Origin: Thinopyrum elongatum | Taxonomy: Eukaryota; Streptophyta; Magnoliopsida; Poales; Poaceae | DNA: 64,000 bases | Reading direction: 5' to 3' | Assembly (NCBI GenBank): GCA_011799875.1 | Contig: CM022302.1 | Span: 186,364,942 to 186,428,941, forward strand | Shown here: piece by piece, positions 43,587-54,273 of the stretch | Layout of the letters: the number at the start of each line of letters is the position of its first letter | Position numbering within the stretch: the stretch's first letter is position 1 | The notes under the pieces: model-generated | Told to the model about the DNA's origin: nothing | Database searches by the model: none | The model's input: the letters and a program-made list of their open reading frames with translations, nothing else | Program-made: the position numbers and the translations under genes

Positions 43587-46500
43587 TTAACGATCTACAA
43601 CCTCACAATCTGCAACCTCTGCGCGGATGACACCCATAAGCATGTGAGCAAGTTCTTCCTTCTTTGCTACACTATCTCTGAAAACATTGATCAGTAGTTG
43701 TTGTGCAAGAATGTGCACCTCTGATTCCTCCACGATTTCCATCTTTGCTTCAGCCAGGAATTGGTTCACAAACATACATTTTTTCCATTGGATTCGAGAC
43801 AGAGGAAACTGAACAGATTCAGATGGTGATTTTGGCAGGCCTGTATTATTGATAGTGGAGAGTGTCTCGATCACTGCATCATAGCATAAATTAGGAGGGG
43901 AATGGAACAGATTAAACAAGAGTTATTGCCATATTACCTAGCCTAGATTTATTGGAAAGAAACAATGGGGTTGCCTTGCTGTTTTCATAGTTTGTCTTCT
44001 TATCTTCAGCAGCCTGCACCAAATTAACACACTAGCATTGCTATCATTGGCCAGGTCAGATAATAGGAAAGAAACATTGACACAATAAACATTTGGGCAA
44101 CCAGACCACACCAGCCTACACCAAATTAACACAATATGGCACAACTATCATCAGCCAGGTAAGGTAATAGGAAAGCAACATTGACACAATGAATGATTGG
44201 GCAACCAGAATAGCACTACAATTTAGTAATGTGCATGATATGAGATAGTACACTCATGTAGCTCAGTATGCAAAACTACCAGGCAGTTTTCCTTACAAAA
44301 ATCAACATTGTCGCCTTTAATTATACATTTTGCTACAAGTAAATTTAGATCAGATAAAGGTTGGATTCACGCCGATTCACAAAATACATGTTGATGTAAA
44401 AATACAGTGATATACAACAGGTACTTACATCAGCATTGGAGCACAGAGAATTCCCGCAAGATACTTTCCTCGAACACGATCCCAGTTTAGAAAATCTTCT
44501 ATCCTTTAAGCTTAATTTCTAAAAGAGATATGGGTAAGAAACATGTAGAAAATATGATCTGAATGCTATAAAATTTCATGATGCGAGGATACACACACAC
44601 TTCTTAGAAAGGAGTTGACATATTTTTGCTGGACTGGAGCGGACTAGTTCTTTGGCCACTGGAATCTGCTTATTATAAGTAGGAGTTGGGTTTCTCTGTG
44701 CTACAGCAGTATCTATGAACACTGGAGTTGGTTTACTATCTCCTGCCATTTGGATCTTTTGCAAAGACCTTGTTTGTAACCCTTCAGATTCTAACATAGC
44801 CGTCTTCCCCTTGCATGCCTTATATAGAAGAATGGTGCTTCAATTATAAAACATGCTACGGCAGAGAGATGGAATAGGTACTGAAGAATAGAAAGGCATG
44901 ACATATTGACATGTATTCTCTCCATCTGGAAATAAATGGGTGTGTCTAGGCGTATTTCAGTTCTAGATACATCCATTTTTATCCATTTCTGTGACATGTA
45001 ATCCGGACGGAGGGAGTATGACGTAAGAGCTCGGGATACGATAGGACAACAGAGTAAAAAACACTAGTTGAATGTAAAAATGTATGATAGTGGAATACGT
45101 ACAGAAAAACACTAAGGCAACATATGTGTGTATGATTGGGTAACTAAGATGGCATTGCAACAGACCACTAGAACAGCACTTCAATGTAAAAAAACATGGT
45201 ATGGTAGACAGATGGAGTACATACTGATGAATAACAATGCATAAGATATTCAGAAGCATGATGTCCAAACTAAGCAGATGGCATTGCGACAAAGTAGAAT
45301 GACAATACTTGAATTTGAAAACATATTATCATGAATGGAATAGGTAATAAAAAACAGGAAGGCATGACATATTTACATGCATGATCAGCAGGCTAAGCAC
45401 ATGGCATTACAACATAGTAGATGCACTCCAGCACATTATATGCATGATGTACCCATATCATGGGCCAAGTTAGAGCAAGGACCTTGTGGGGTGAATAGGA
45501 TTCATCATCTTTCTGCAAGTCTTCTGAAGAACTGTCTTTACATGTTCCATCATATTGGGTATCATTGACGTCAAGTTTGTTGGCCGTTACATTGCTCTAT
45601 GAGGTTCTTGTGGATATATCAGTGTGTGCAATTATATCTGACATGCATGGAAGAAAACTAGTAGTTAGATTTATGTAATGAGTGCTTGTAGGAGATGACA
45701 TAAATAGTAGGACTGGGCTTAACTAGCAGCAATAGGTCTCAAAAACTAAAGGGAGAACACAGATGAAAGCTACAGAATATGTATTGTTTGTACTCGAGAT
45801 TAACTAGATGGCACACAAAAGTATTAAAGAACAACATAGGTAATACTAGAAGTGGTATAATCACCAGCCTGTGGGATAGCATTGGCTGATGGATGATAAC
45901 TATGGAACAACATTACCTAAAGAACAAGTCTCTTATCTGAACTATGGAACAGTATTAACTCCTGAACAAGACTCTTAAGAGATCAGCATGAATATACAGT
46001 GACATGTGATAATCTATTTTCCATGCTTAGATGAATAATGAAGCCATAAATGTTGCACACAAGTAATAAGAGGGTACAACCTGGCCACCATCCATAGCAG
46101 TGAGCATCATGTGCTGACTTGTCGATGGCCCTGCAGTTGTTGTGGCTGTCCATGTCGGGCACGCACATTCGATGCAGGGAACTATTGAGTGGGGACTATA
46201 GCTCCCTTCTGGTGTATGCTTCCCTTGTTGGAGCAGCTGTGGTGTGAAGGAAGACGGTGTGGCTGAAGATGCAGAAAATGCATAATGTTAAGAATGACAC
46301 ATATCTCTGATCTGAAGAAATACCCTAAGAGATCAACAGTAAGGTACGAGAGTGGTCACACGTCTGTTGACTGAAAACTAAATTGGGGTCATACAATTTT
46401 ATTTTATTTTGGTACTTTCTGATCTACGCCGGATGGGTTGATGGCCATCTTGTGCCTCCCGGCTAACACTGTTTAGAATCTTCCTCGAAGAGCCAGCAAC

Positions 46501-46678
46501 CATCGACAGAGCAGCCTGCCTCCCCCGTCCCTGGCCGCGAGAGCTCCGACCAAATCCCCGCCCCCCGCCCCACCGCACTGCCGTGGTTGCGCCGTCCCCG
46601 GCCAAACCACAAAGACTCACCGTCATCCAGATCCGGCGGCGGTAGTACCTTCAACCCACGCAACTCTAAGATAGCCAC
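43587..46678 (-). CDS. Possible multi-exon accessory gene of CACTA-2
   Basis: Exon-like pieces on the minus strand: one starting 'MAILELRGLKVLPPPDLDDG' at 46678; one near 46200-46090 ending CCAG|gttgta; one at about 44797-44600 (LQKIQMAGDSKPTPVF...); and a last one from about 43877 (acceptor tatgatgcag) to the stop at 43587, containing 'SIQ/RIQWKKCMFVNQFLAEA' and 'VHILAQQLLINVFRD'. Composition changes at the edges and splice-like sites fit exons. I cannot identify the protein. Transposon accessory proteins of this class are often poorly conserved. Order and joining are uncertain, and the 5' exon could belong elsewhere. Confidence 0.3.
44914..45018. mobile_element. Stowaway-type MITE (Mariner superfamily)
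   Basis: About 100 bp flanked by TA. The right end is ATCCGGACGGAGGGAGTA and the left end is a decayed complement (tctctccatctgga). The centre is a palindrome built on TCTAGATACATCCATTT and its complement. This is the common grass Stowaway form. Confidence 0.8.
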
Positions 46679-47007
46679 CTAAGTGCTGCTTCCGCGGCGA
46701 ACTTGCGCCCCCGGACCCCTACCATAGACACTAAGGCAATGCTGCCCCAGCCAACCAACAGCCTAGGAGCTCCGCCGCCTCGAGGGGTGCTGCTTCCCAT
46801 TGGGAATCGACTGGCCCAAAATAAAAATTCAGGGGACTGATGCCTAAATAAAGTGATTTAAGATGAGTGTACGACCTATCTTGCGGCCCGGTGAAGTAGG
46901 CAGCTCCAGCTGCCGAGTCGGTGAGGCCGGCGCGGTTGCAGTGGCTCTCGGTGGCAGGAAAGCAGATATGTCGCGACAGTCGATGGCTATGGGGAAGCAG
47001 CGCCGGG

Positions 47008-47477
47008 TGTCGGTGTCAAAACCAGCGGATCTCGGGTAGGGGGTCCCGAACTGTGCGTCTAAGGTCGATGGTAACAGGAGACGGGGGACACGATGTTTAC
47101 CCAGGTTCGGGCCCTCTCTATGGAGGTAATACCCTACGTCCTGCTTGATTGATATTGATGAATATGAGTATTACAAGAGTTGATCTACCACGAGATCGTA
47201 ATGGCTAAAACCCTAGAAGTCTAGCCTGTCTGATTATGATTGCCCCTACGGACTAAACCCTCCGGTTTATATAGACACCGGAGGGGACTAGGGTTGTACA
47301 AAGTCGGTTGCGGAGAAAGGAATCCTCATATCAAACGCCAAGCTTGCCATCCACGCCAAGGAGAGTCCCATCTGGACACGGGAGAGAGCCTTCTGTCTTG
47401 TATCTTCATGGCCCGTCAGTCCGGCCCATGTTACGTAGTCCAGACACCCGAGGACCCCTTAATCCAGGACTCCCTCA
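47008..47477 (-). repeat. 3' LTR of Fatima-like element 2
   Basis: 470 bp. Read on the minus strand it begins TGAGGGAGTCCTGGATTA, has TATATAAA at 47266-47273 (plus coordinates), and ends GGTTTTGACACCGACA. The TATA box confirms minus orientation. Confidence 0.88.
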
Positions 47478-47913
47478 GTAGCCCATGAACCAGGCTTCAA
47501 TGATGATGTGTCCGGCGCGCAGATTGTCTTCGGCATTGCAAGGTGGGTTCCTCCTCCGAATACTCCAAAACAGACTTCGAGCACAGAAAATGTGTCCGGC
47601 TCTGCAAAACAAATACCACACACAACCGCAGAGAGTATAATATTTCACGAGTTCAATCTGCTGACAACTTTTTGTAACGCGACACCATGTTCCTGCACGG
47701 TCATTATTTCGAACCGTTTTCTTTTTAGCCTCTCGCTCCATGTTTCGAGAAGCGGTTTTATTGGCACGTCTTGTCAAAGCAGAGATCATGTCCCCTTATT
47801 ACGGGATTCTCATCAATACGGGTGCAGGTAACCCAACCGTCCCGTTGGTATGATTCCTTGGGAATAGGCAAGTTTTGAGGCTTAGGAGGAGGCGTTTTGA
47901 TATTCATTGCCTT

Positions 47914-47919
47914 TATAAA
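47914..47919 (+). promoter_or_regulatory. TATA box of the antisense gene
   Basis: TATAAA on the plus strand, followed by a pyrimidine-rich likely start region (ctttctcctctatgcctca) and, 97 bp further on, the ATG of the antisense gene. Confidence 0.6.
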
Positions 47920-48015
47920 GGGGCGCAGACCCGTCTTTCTCCTCTATGCCTCATCCTTTCCAACCTCGAGTTCTAGCACCCAAGGTTTAATTTATTTGCT
48001 CCGAGCCTCCTAGTC

Positions 48016-48793
48016 ATGTCCGGACCCAACCCTCAAGGCCAGTGGGTGGCCTCCTCCGTCACAGAGGAGGATATCGCGAAGCTCCGGGCGGCAAAATACC
48101 TGACCGCGGAAATCCCCCACAGGCTCCCTGCTCAAGGGCAGGTCATTCCTACTCCCAGATCCGGCGAGAGGGTCGTATTCATCTCTCACTTCGTCCGAGG
48201 GCTAGTGTTTTCTCTCCATCCCTTCGTCCGCGGACTCATGTTCTATTACGGGCTAGATTTTCATGATCTAGCTCCGGACTCCTTTCTTCACATCTTGGCG
48301 TTCATCGTCATGTGCGAGACCTTTCTCCGTATTCCCCCACACTTTGGCTTATGGCTCAAGACCTTTAATATGAAGCCGAAGGTAGTCTATGGGAAGTAAG
48401 CGGAGTGTGGCGGTGCGATGGTGAGCAAACTCACCCACACACCTTGGCCAAAAGGCTCTTTCACGGAAACCTCCAACCTATGGCAACGGCAGTGGTTTTA
48501 CATCACAGAACCCTATGGTACCATGTGGGCAGCTACACCTGCGTTCCGGCCTGGCCCTCCATTACGGCTCGCATCATGGATTAATAAGGGGTTGGACTGG
48601 GGATCAACGGACAAAGTGCAGATGCTACAAAGCCGCATCCGGAGCCTCCTTGAGAAGGACAGCGCCCCATCGACGTAATCCAGGTAATGCTATTCCGCCG
48701 GGTCCTGCTGTGCCAGCGACGGCCCCTCCGCATGTGGGAGTTCAATCCGGAAGGACCACGGACTCTTCATCACTTCTTTGGCATGACACACAA
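48016..48793 (+). pseudogene. Antisense gene of Fatima-like element 2, N-terminal part
   Basis: ATG 48016 (MSGPNPQGQWVASSVTEEDI). The core 'HFVRGLVFSLHPFVRGLMFY' with 'YGLDFHDLAPDSFLHILAF' and 'FGLWLKTFNMKPK' is the putative gypsy-type transposon domain found in plant retroelement antisense proteins (family recognised from memory). A TAA at 48397-48399 is read in frame on both sides ('AECGGAMVSKL' follows), and a frameshift near 48665 precedes 'MLFRRVLLCQRRPLRMWEF'. Tekay-2 cuts the gene at 48793. The coiled-coil C-terminal half of the same gene type is at 5390-6777 and 20520-21381. Biochemical role unknown. Confidence 0.75.
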
Positions 48794-49061
48794 TGTCAGG
48801 ACCCCGATTCTAAGTCACACCGATCTAGCCTGTAACACCTCATATCACTTTGCGGCCTCACGCACGGTATCCCCACGGGTGTCGCCTTACCATGGCCCGG
48901 GACCGTTTGCGCCTTTTGGCTCACGTATATGATAGTGTTGCTAACATCCATATGACGGAGAACCCGGGCCGACATGGCTAGTCGTGAACCCAAAGCGGCG
49001 CTAACTTACGGGGACAGGCATACATGAATCAACATCGAGCATGTCGGTCAGCAGCGTGTGA

Positions 49062-49262
49062 ATCCGGGCTGTAGCACTGGGCTAGCAGGACTCCGGGAAC
49101 CCGGGCTGTAGCAGGCTAGGCAGGACTCCGGATATCACCGCATGACATTTCCCCGAAGGGACAGACATAGGAACGAAGTGAAACACATGCCGGCCAGTCT
49201 AAGTGTTCCGGAGCAGTAGTGCTGGGCTAGCAGGACTCCGGTAAACCAGGCTGTAGCGGACT
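49062..49262. repeat. Imperfect repeats in the Tekay-2 LTR
   Basis: 'gggctgtagc' and 'gctagcaggactccgg' blocks occur around 49064, 49082, 49106, 49118, 49222 and 49248 in loosely spaced units of roughly 35-40 bp. Confidence 0.6.
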
Positions 49263-49435
49263 ACCAAGGCTCAGTGGAGATGCCAGACTACATTTCCCCA
49301 TAAGAGAGGCTGCCAAGGATAAACAACTAGATAGTTGGATCCCACACATACCAAGCATTTCAATCATACACACAATATGCTCGATATGTGTAAATACAAC
49401 ATGGCATCACAACAAAACTCTACAACTCAAAGTAC

Positions 49436-49441
49436 TTTATT
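49436..49441 (-). terminator. AATAAA polyadenylation signal in the Tekay-2 LTR
   Basis: Minus strand AATAAA, about 200 nt downstream of the stop of exon-like frame B. It fits the end of an LTR-initiated or LTR-encoded transcript. Confidence 0.5.
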
Positions 49442-49638
49442 TAAAGGCTCCGGGGAGCCATACATAACATGTTCATATAGATAGGGGTCACACGACCCGA
49501 CACTCAAGTCATACAAACATACAAGCACATGCGGAAGCAACTAGTCTGAGTACAGACACTAGAAAGAAAGAAGTCTTGGCGAAGCCTGTCTATCTACATA
49601 GGCCCTTCACAAGCTCAGGTCACCACCTGGGTGGCAAG

Positions 49639-49694
49639 TCACTCGCCAACGTCGAGATCTACATAGAACCCATCGGAGGGGGCGGTGTTCTCGT
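49639..49694 (-). other. LTR exon-like frame B (Tekay-2)
   Basis: Minus strand, after acceptor ttgcag (49695-49700). The 56 bp read AC + 17 codons + TGA. The predicted tail is ENTAPSDGFYVDLDVGE, acidic with Tyr. It has the same start (AC), the same phase and the same position relative to the TGAGTAC hairpin as in Tekay-1. Confidence 0.5.
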
Positions 49695-49717
49695 CTGCAA
49701 CAATTATTAAAGCAACA

Positions 49718-49735
49718 TGAGTACAAAGGTACTCA
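49718..49735 (-). promoter_or_regulatory. TGAGTAC/GTACTCA hairpin (Tekay-2)
   Basis: A 7-bp stem (49718-49724 with 49729-49735) and a 4-nt loop. The minus-strand flanks are cttgc and a-gttgcttt, as in Tekay-1. It ends 23 nt upstream of exon-like frame B. Confidence 0.6.
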
Positions 49736-50771
49736 GCAAGTCTTACAACAGATCCTAATATACATGCACATTCTCAAGAAGGGTGGTGGAGTTATTGTAG
49801 CAAGCCAGCTTTGACTCTTGGCTACACTATCCTACGAGACACCACTTGAGAAATTAGTTTTCGCACACGAGTCCACTAAACACCATCACAATACTCCACC
49901 GTGGATCCTCCCTCGTAATCCTACGAGAGGGCCATCCACGGTACTCACACTTATCTTGAGTCTTTTAGTAGTAACCATTAACTTGTTTATGAACTGCATA
50001 AGTGACCAAGTAGTCCTTTACCGTGGACGTGGCTATTCGAATAGTTTTATACCTTGCAGGGGTGTACTTCATCACACATGTTTCCACCACTTAGCGCCTG
50101 CACACGACATGTGCTTGGCAGACTTCAAGCGAAAGCCGACGTGGGTGTAGACCACGACCTGACTAACCACACAAGTCTCTAGCCCAGGTTTATCGCCTAT
50201 TCGGGTTCCATCCGCAAGGAAATCCGGCCAGGGTGTCCTCAACGGCCCCAAACGATGTGTGCAGGGTTCCCGAGACACCAAACGGGCGACCTGGTACACC
50301 GTGCCACGTGCCTACCGCATCACAGCCCACCCCTAAGGTCAGCGCTGCGCACGGCCTCCAGCATACTACAAACACCAGAAACTACTTGCAACTCCTGGAC
50401 AGAGGACGAGAGGGGTCAGTAAGTCGAGCGGGGTCATATTTCAGGGCCCAATGTGTGGTAGTAGCTGAATCTTAAATCACGCATACAGATCTCAGTTCTT
50501 AAGGACGGCCTCAATGAAACAACCCACCATGTACTCCTACATGGCCTCTCATCGATACCTTTACCAAAACATGTTCAACACTTCACTCTCATTACCGACA
50601 CAACCATTCACTCTAGTTCATCACCCTGATGAGCCAGACCTGACACAACTCTAAGCATAGCAGGCATAGCATGGTAGGAAACACAGACATGGCTCAATCA
50701 ACTCCTACACATGCTAGTGGGTTTCATCTAGTTACTGTGGCAATGACAGGTCATGCAGAGGATATGGGTTC

Positions 50772-52894
50772 TGTAGGAGATATGCCCTAGAGGCAGTAAC
50801 AACCGTTATTTTGTATCTCCAAGTTTGTAATGAATGTTTATGTTCCATGCTATAACTGCTATGATTCTCGAGTCTGCAATAACACGAGGCTCGGAGGGAA
50901 ACTCATATGCACGTGTGGTATAATAAACGGTAAAATGTATTCCTGGTCTTGCCTCTAAGACTGGCTCAAGTATTGCATGATGATCCTGTTTTCCTGATCA
51001 TGGGCATGGATGTGCTGGCAATTTTTGAGGTCACATTGTTAGTAGAACACTTGTGTTGAATCAACCCAGATTGATGTTATGCTATGAGTTTCTATCGTTA
51101 CAAGTTTATGGTTCTTAACACAGAGATAGTTAATGTTTGCATAATTCCTTAGACCATGAGAGTATTGAGTTCCTTCGTACTTGCTTTGTGAACTTTGGGG
51201 TTTGTTAAACGTCATCCGTAACTGGGTGGCTATTACGGCGGCTTACGGGTTCACGGAAAAGTATGGCAAGTAACGAGATAGCTCAAGATTGGGATTTGCT
51301 CCTCCGACGATGGAGAGATATTCTCGGGCCCTCTCGGTGTTACGGTATCCATCATCGTCTGGCCAGACACCTTGTGATTTGATCACTGGGATGCCGAAAA
51401 CATAGAAACGAGAACAGAGAACAAAACCGGTAACGAGGTAACTTGCATAGTGGACAAATTTGTTGATCCACGGGGATGCAATAAATCTCACCTCGGGTGT
51501 TTGTGACATATCGCGAAGCAACAGGAATAGCACACAGCAACTGGAGGTTCACTCGCATATTCATTCGTGTGGGTATAGGGGTTAATATGGGTGTCCACGG
51601 CTCCGATGTTGATCATTGATCGGAAGGGGTTCCGGGTCATGTCTATACTTCACTGAACCTATAGGGTCACACGCTTAAGGGTCATCTATCTGCTGAATAC
51701 TAGACAGGGAGTCTGAGAGAAAATCACCGAAAAAGTTTCGGACACCAAAAAAGTTTCGGACAGCGGAAAAGTTCCGCAGAGAGAACACCGGATCAGTTTC
51801 GGTGAAACTGAAAAGTTGTTTCGGGGTATTCCATTAAGTCAAATTGGTTTCGGTACGCCCCTGATAATTCTTGGAGGGTGCCAGAATTATTCTGGAAACT
51901 TTCTGGAATTTTCGGGGATAAAAACCGGAAATGTTTCGGAGCTGCTGGAACCGCTTCAGATGCTTTTTCGCAGATGAAATCACTAATCTGGAATTGTTCC
52001 AGAACGCGTTGAAAATTATTTTAGTGGGTACTAGAAATGTTCTAAGCCCACATAAATATTTTTAGTTCGTACGGACGCTGAAAAATGTCATCGTGAATAG
52101 TGAAAGTGCTTTTTGGGAATTTTTATGGAAAGCACCTTTTGGGAATTTTCCCAAAAGGCTTCTAGAAGCCTTGGGCACTAAGGAAGCCCCCTTGGGGGGC
52201 CCCCCCCAAGGGGTGGCCGGCCATGGAGGGTGGAGCTCCATGGAGCTCCACATGGCACTCCTTTTTGCTTTATTCTTTATGTAAATGACATAAAGTGGGG
52301 GTACTTTTGGTATTTGTGAATGCCAACTTTACCCCTTGGTTTTCCTATAAATAGAGGAGAGTGGGCTGCCCACAAACATCATCCCTTGCTCTCATACACA
52401 TGCCATGCATTATCTGGCTTCTTCTCTCCCTCCCACGAAAAGAGTTTCGTAGAGCCGAAAGGCTGTCTGGGTTCCGGCAGGAGCTAGTTCTGGACGGCGA
52501 AGCCCTGCCGGATAGCTGACACCGTATGTGTGCAACCCCATCGAGAGGTCGTAGTTTCGGTCTTTTGCCCGAGGGGCTGTTCGAGTGTCCTCCCGAAGCG
52601 CTGTCCGAGTCTCCGTTCGAGTTTCGAGGGTCCTCCCGAAGGGCTGTCTGCGACATCGTCCGGGGGACTGTCCGACCGCCTCCCGAAGGGCTGTCCGGCG
52701 AGGGAGTACATCCTCGCGGTTGGGAGGTTGTAAATCCTAGCTGTGGGGATCTGCACCAAGGATCTCCACCGACTCTTCTTCCGCTGCGCTTCGAGTCGGT
52801 ACGGATCATATCAAACCTTGTATGCAGTCTCCATAGTGGTCCTGGGCGTGCTCGCTATACCGAAAATTTTTGTTTTCTGTCGCGTTCCCTAACA
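50772..52894 (+). repeat. 5' LTR of Copia
   Basis: 2,123 bp. TATA box TATAAATA at 52346-52353. Downstream, a GC-rich leader has repeated 'cccgaagggctgtc' units (52568-52705). A long AT-rich upstream part has repeated 'aaagtttcgga' units (51735-51770). Confidence 0.95.
52346..52353 (+). promoter_or_regulatory. TATA box of the Copia promoter
   Basis: TATAAATA, preceded by cc and followed by gaggagagtgggc. The 3' LTR copy is at 59844-59851. Confidence 0.75.
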
Positions 52895-52895
52895 G

Positions 52896-52909
52896 TGGCA
52901 TCAAGAGCC
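52896..52909 (+). promoter_or_regulatory. Primer-binding site of Copia
   Basis: TGGCATCAAGAGCC, 1 nt after the LTR. It is close to the initiator-Met site TGGTATCAGAGCC but with one substitution and one extra A. Confidence 0.75.
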
Positions 52910-54273
52910 GTGCTATGCGTAGATGCAGGTTACGGTCTAGAATACATGGAGATGTATGGGTATTGCATAATATAATTAGGTAGTAGATAAGATCTATTAC
53001 TGAAAATTATTTATGCGGGTGACAGATGAAATCTGTTACCCGATGTTCTTGTTGCTTCCCTAGAATTTGTGTTTGCTCAATCTCGAGACAGCATGGTGGA
53101 ATTTGACAAAGTTCTGGCAATCCATGATCCTGATTGATCATGGAAGTGCTATCAGTTCTTTGGGTTCTGCCATAGTCAAAAGAAAGATGAAATTCGCAGA
53201 TGAAAGGGCATTGCAGATATGATCTGCACGGGGGTCAGGCGTATGACGAAGTTTAGTATGGGGCTCGAGATTTAATTATCTCGTGTTTCATACACCCCGA
53301 GATGTTAATCTAGCGACTTGAATAATCATACTTGATGATAAAATGTTGGTAGCTGCGGTTTAAGTCAAAACCTTAGAAGCCACGTAAAATAAAATTTTGC
53401 ATAAACCGATTAGAGGCGTCTAACTTGGTTTTGCAGGATGGTTTGCATGTGATGTGGTATAGCAAGTCTCATATTCAATTTGATTATGTATGAGATGACT
53501 ATATGATGTAATTAACATGACCTCCGTGTCATGATTCGGCATGATGGCTGGAGCCATATGATTGCACTTTAATGACCTGCGTGTCAACCTTAAGTAATGC
53601 ATTTAATTCTATCCGCTATGGAGATGGCGATATTATCTGATGCATCGACAAGGTGGTGGCAATCTTCGCGAAGGTGAACACCGACGCAAATGCCGAAGAC
53701 GAAGAATACTTGACTTCTCCGTCAGAAGAGGCTATACCATATCATGCTATTATGAATTGCCTGAGATGTTTATCCCTCTTGATGCACCCTTCTTGATTGC
53801 GTGGTAGTCACTTTTATTAGGGTGATCTCTCACTTAAAATATCAAGTAGTTAGTGTTCTCCCAAGTGTAGCACCGTCACGACACCTATCTCTTCGGGGTG
53901 TCACATGCTAACATGGGCATGAACGATTAGAGAAGTGTGAGGCGGGTGAGTTGAGACCTCGCAGCAAGATCACTTGGTTATCTTGACGTTCAGGCATGAA
54001 AGTCATGAGCTCGGAACACACGCATCGAAAGATGAACAAGAGTCACATAGAGATGTGATTGGCAAGTTTGCCTAACGATTGAAGTTCTCGCCATCAGTGA
54101 TGCTACCATCAATGGCGTTGAATTGAAATTTGTGTCTTGAATCACTCACAATCAATTATGAGAGATATTGATTTGAGTGGGAGCGCACTTTAGAATAAAA
54201 CTGTTTATTCACTAGTGTAAATTTCATTATAAACAAAGTCTAAGTGAAACCTGTGTTTTCCGTTGTAGATCAA
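52910..54273 (+). other. Untranslated leader of Copia
   Basis: About 1.36 kb between primer site and gag ATG, without a credible frame. Leaders of this length with many upstream ATGs are usual in the BARE/Angela lineage and carry packaging signals (family knowledge). Confidence 0.7.

Larger units (their letters stand above)
43541..47007 (-). mobile_element. CACTA transposon 2, internal part
   Basis: Resumes the element after the Tat-type insertion. It is AT-rich with loosely repeated phrases ('aggaaagaaacattgacacaataa' near 44060-44190, 'gcatgacatattgacatg' near 44895 and 45360, 'gatggcattgcaaca' near 45150-45295), possible exons on the minus strand, and a MITE. It is cut at 47007 by Fatima-like element 2. 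Assignment to CACTA-2 rests on continuity across the TSD. Confidence 0.6.
47008..48793 (-). mobile_element. Fatima-like element 2 (3' LTR and antisense gene start)
   Basis: An LTR in minus orientation followed by the antisense gene on the plus strand, then cut by Tekay-2. The left flank CCGGG (47003-47007) should be its target duplication. Gag and the other LTR lie beyond the right edge. Confidence 0.75.
48794..50771 (-). repeat. Tekay-2 3' LTR, distal piece
   Basis: The downstream part in the LTR's own direction. It holds exon-like frame B, the hairpin, a polyadenylation signal and loosely repeated 'ctgtagcactgggctagcag' units (49068-49260). Confidence 0.85.

Noticed and set aside
48831..48840. 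TGTAACACCT taken as the Tekay-2 LTR start
   Set aside because: A better edge is 48794 (TGTCAGG), which pairs with the TGACA end at 62471 and leaves the antisense frame uninterrupted up to it.
51243..51533. 96-codon minus-strand frame repeated at 58742-59032
   Set aside because: It lies in the two Copia LTRs, antisense, with no family resemblance. The duplication only reflects the LTR pair.
52345..52809. 154-codon minus-strand frame in the Copia LTR
   Set aside because: Antisense to the GC-rich leader repeats. The 3' LTR counterpart is shortened, and there is no domain.
54244..54273. Ten extra codons upstream of the Copia gag ATG
   Set aside because: They would need a GTG start. The ATG at 54274 gives the usual MAR.TAFNL start of the lineage.
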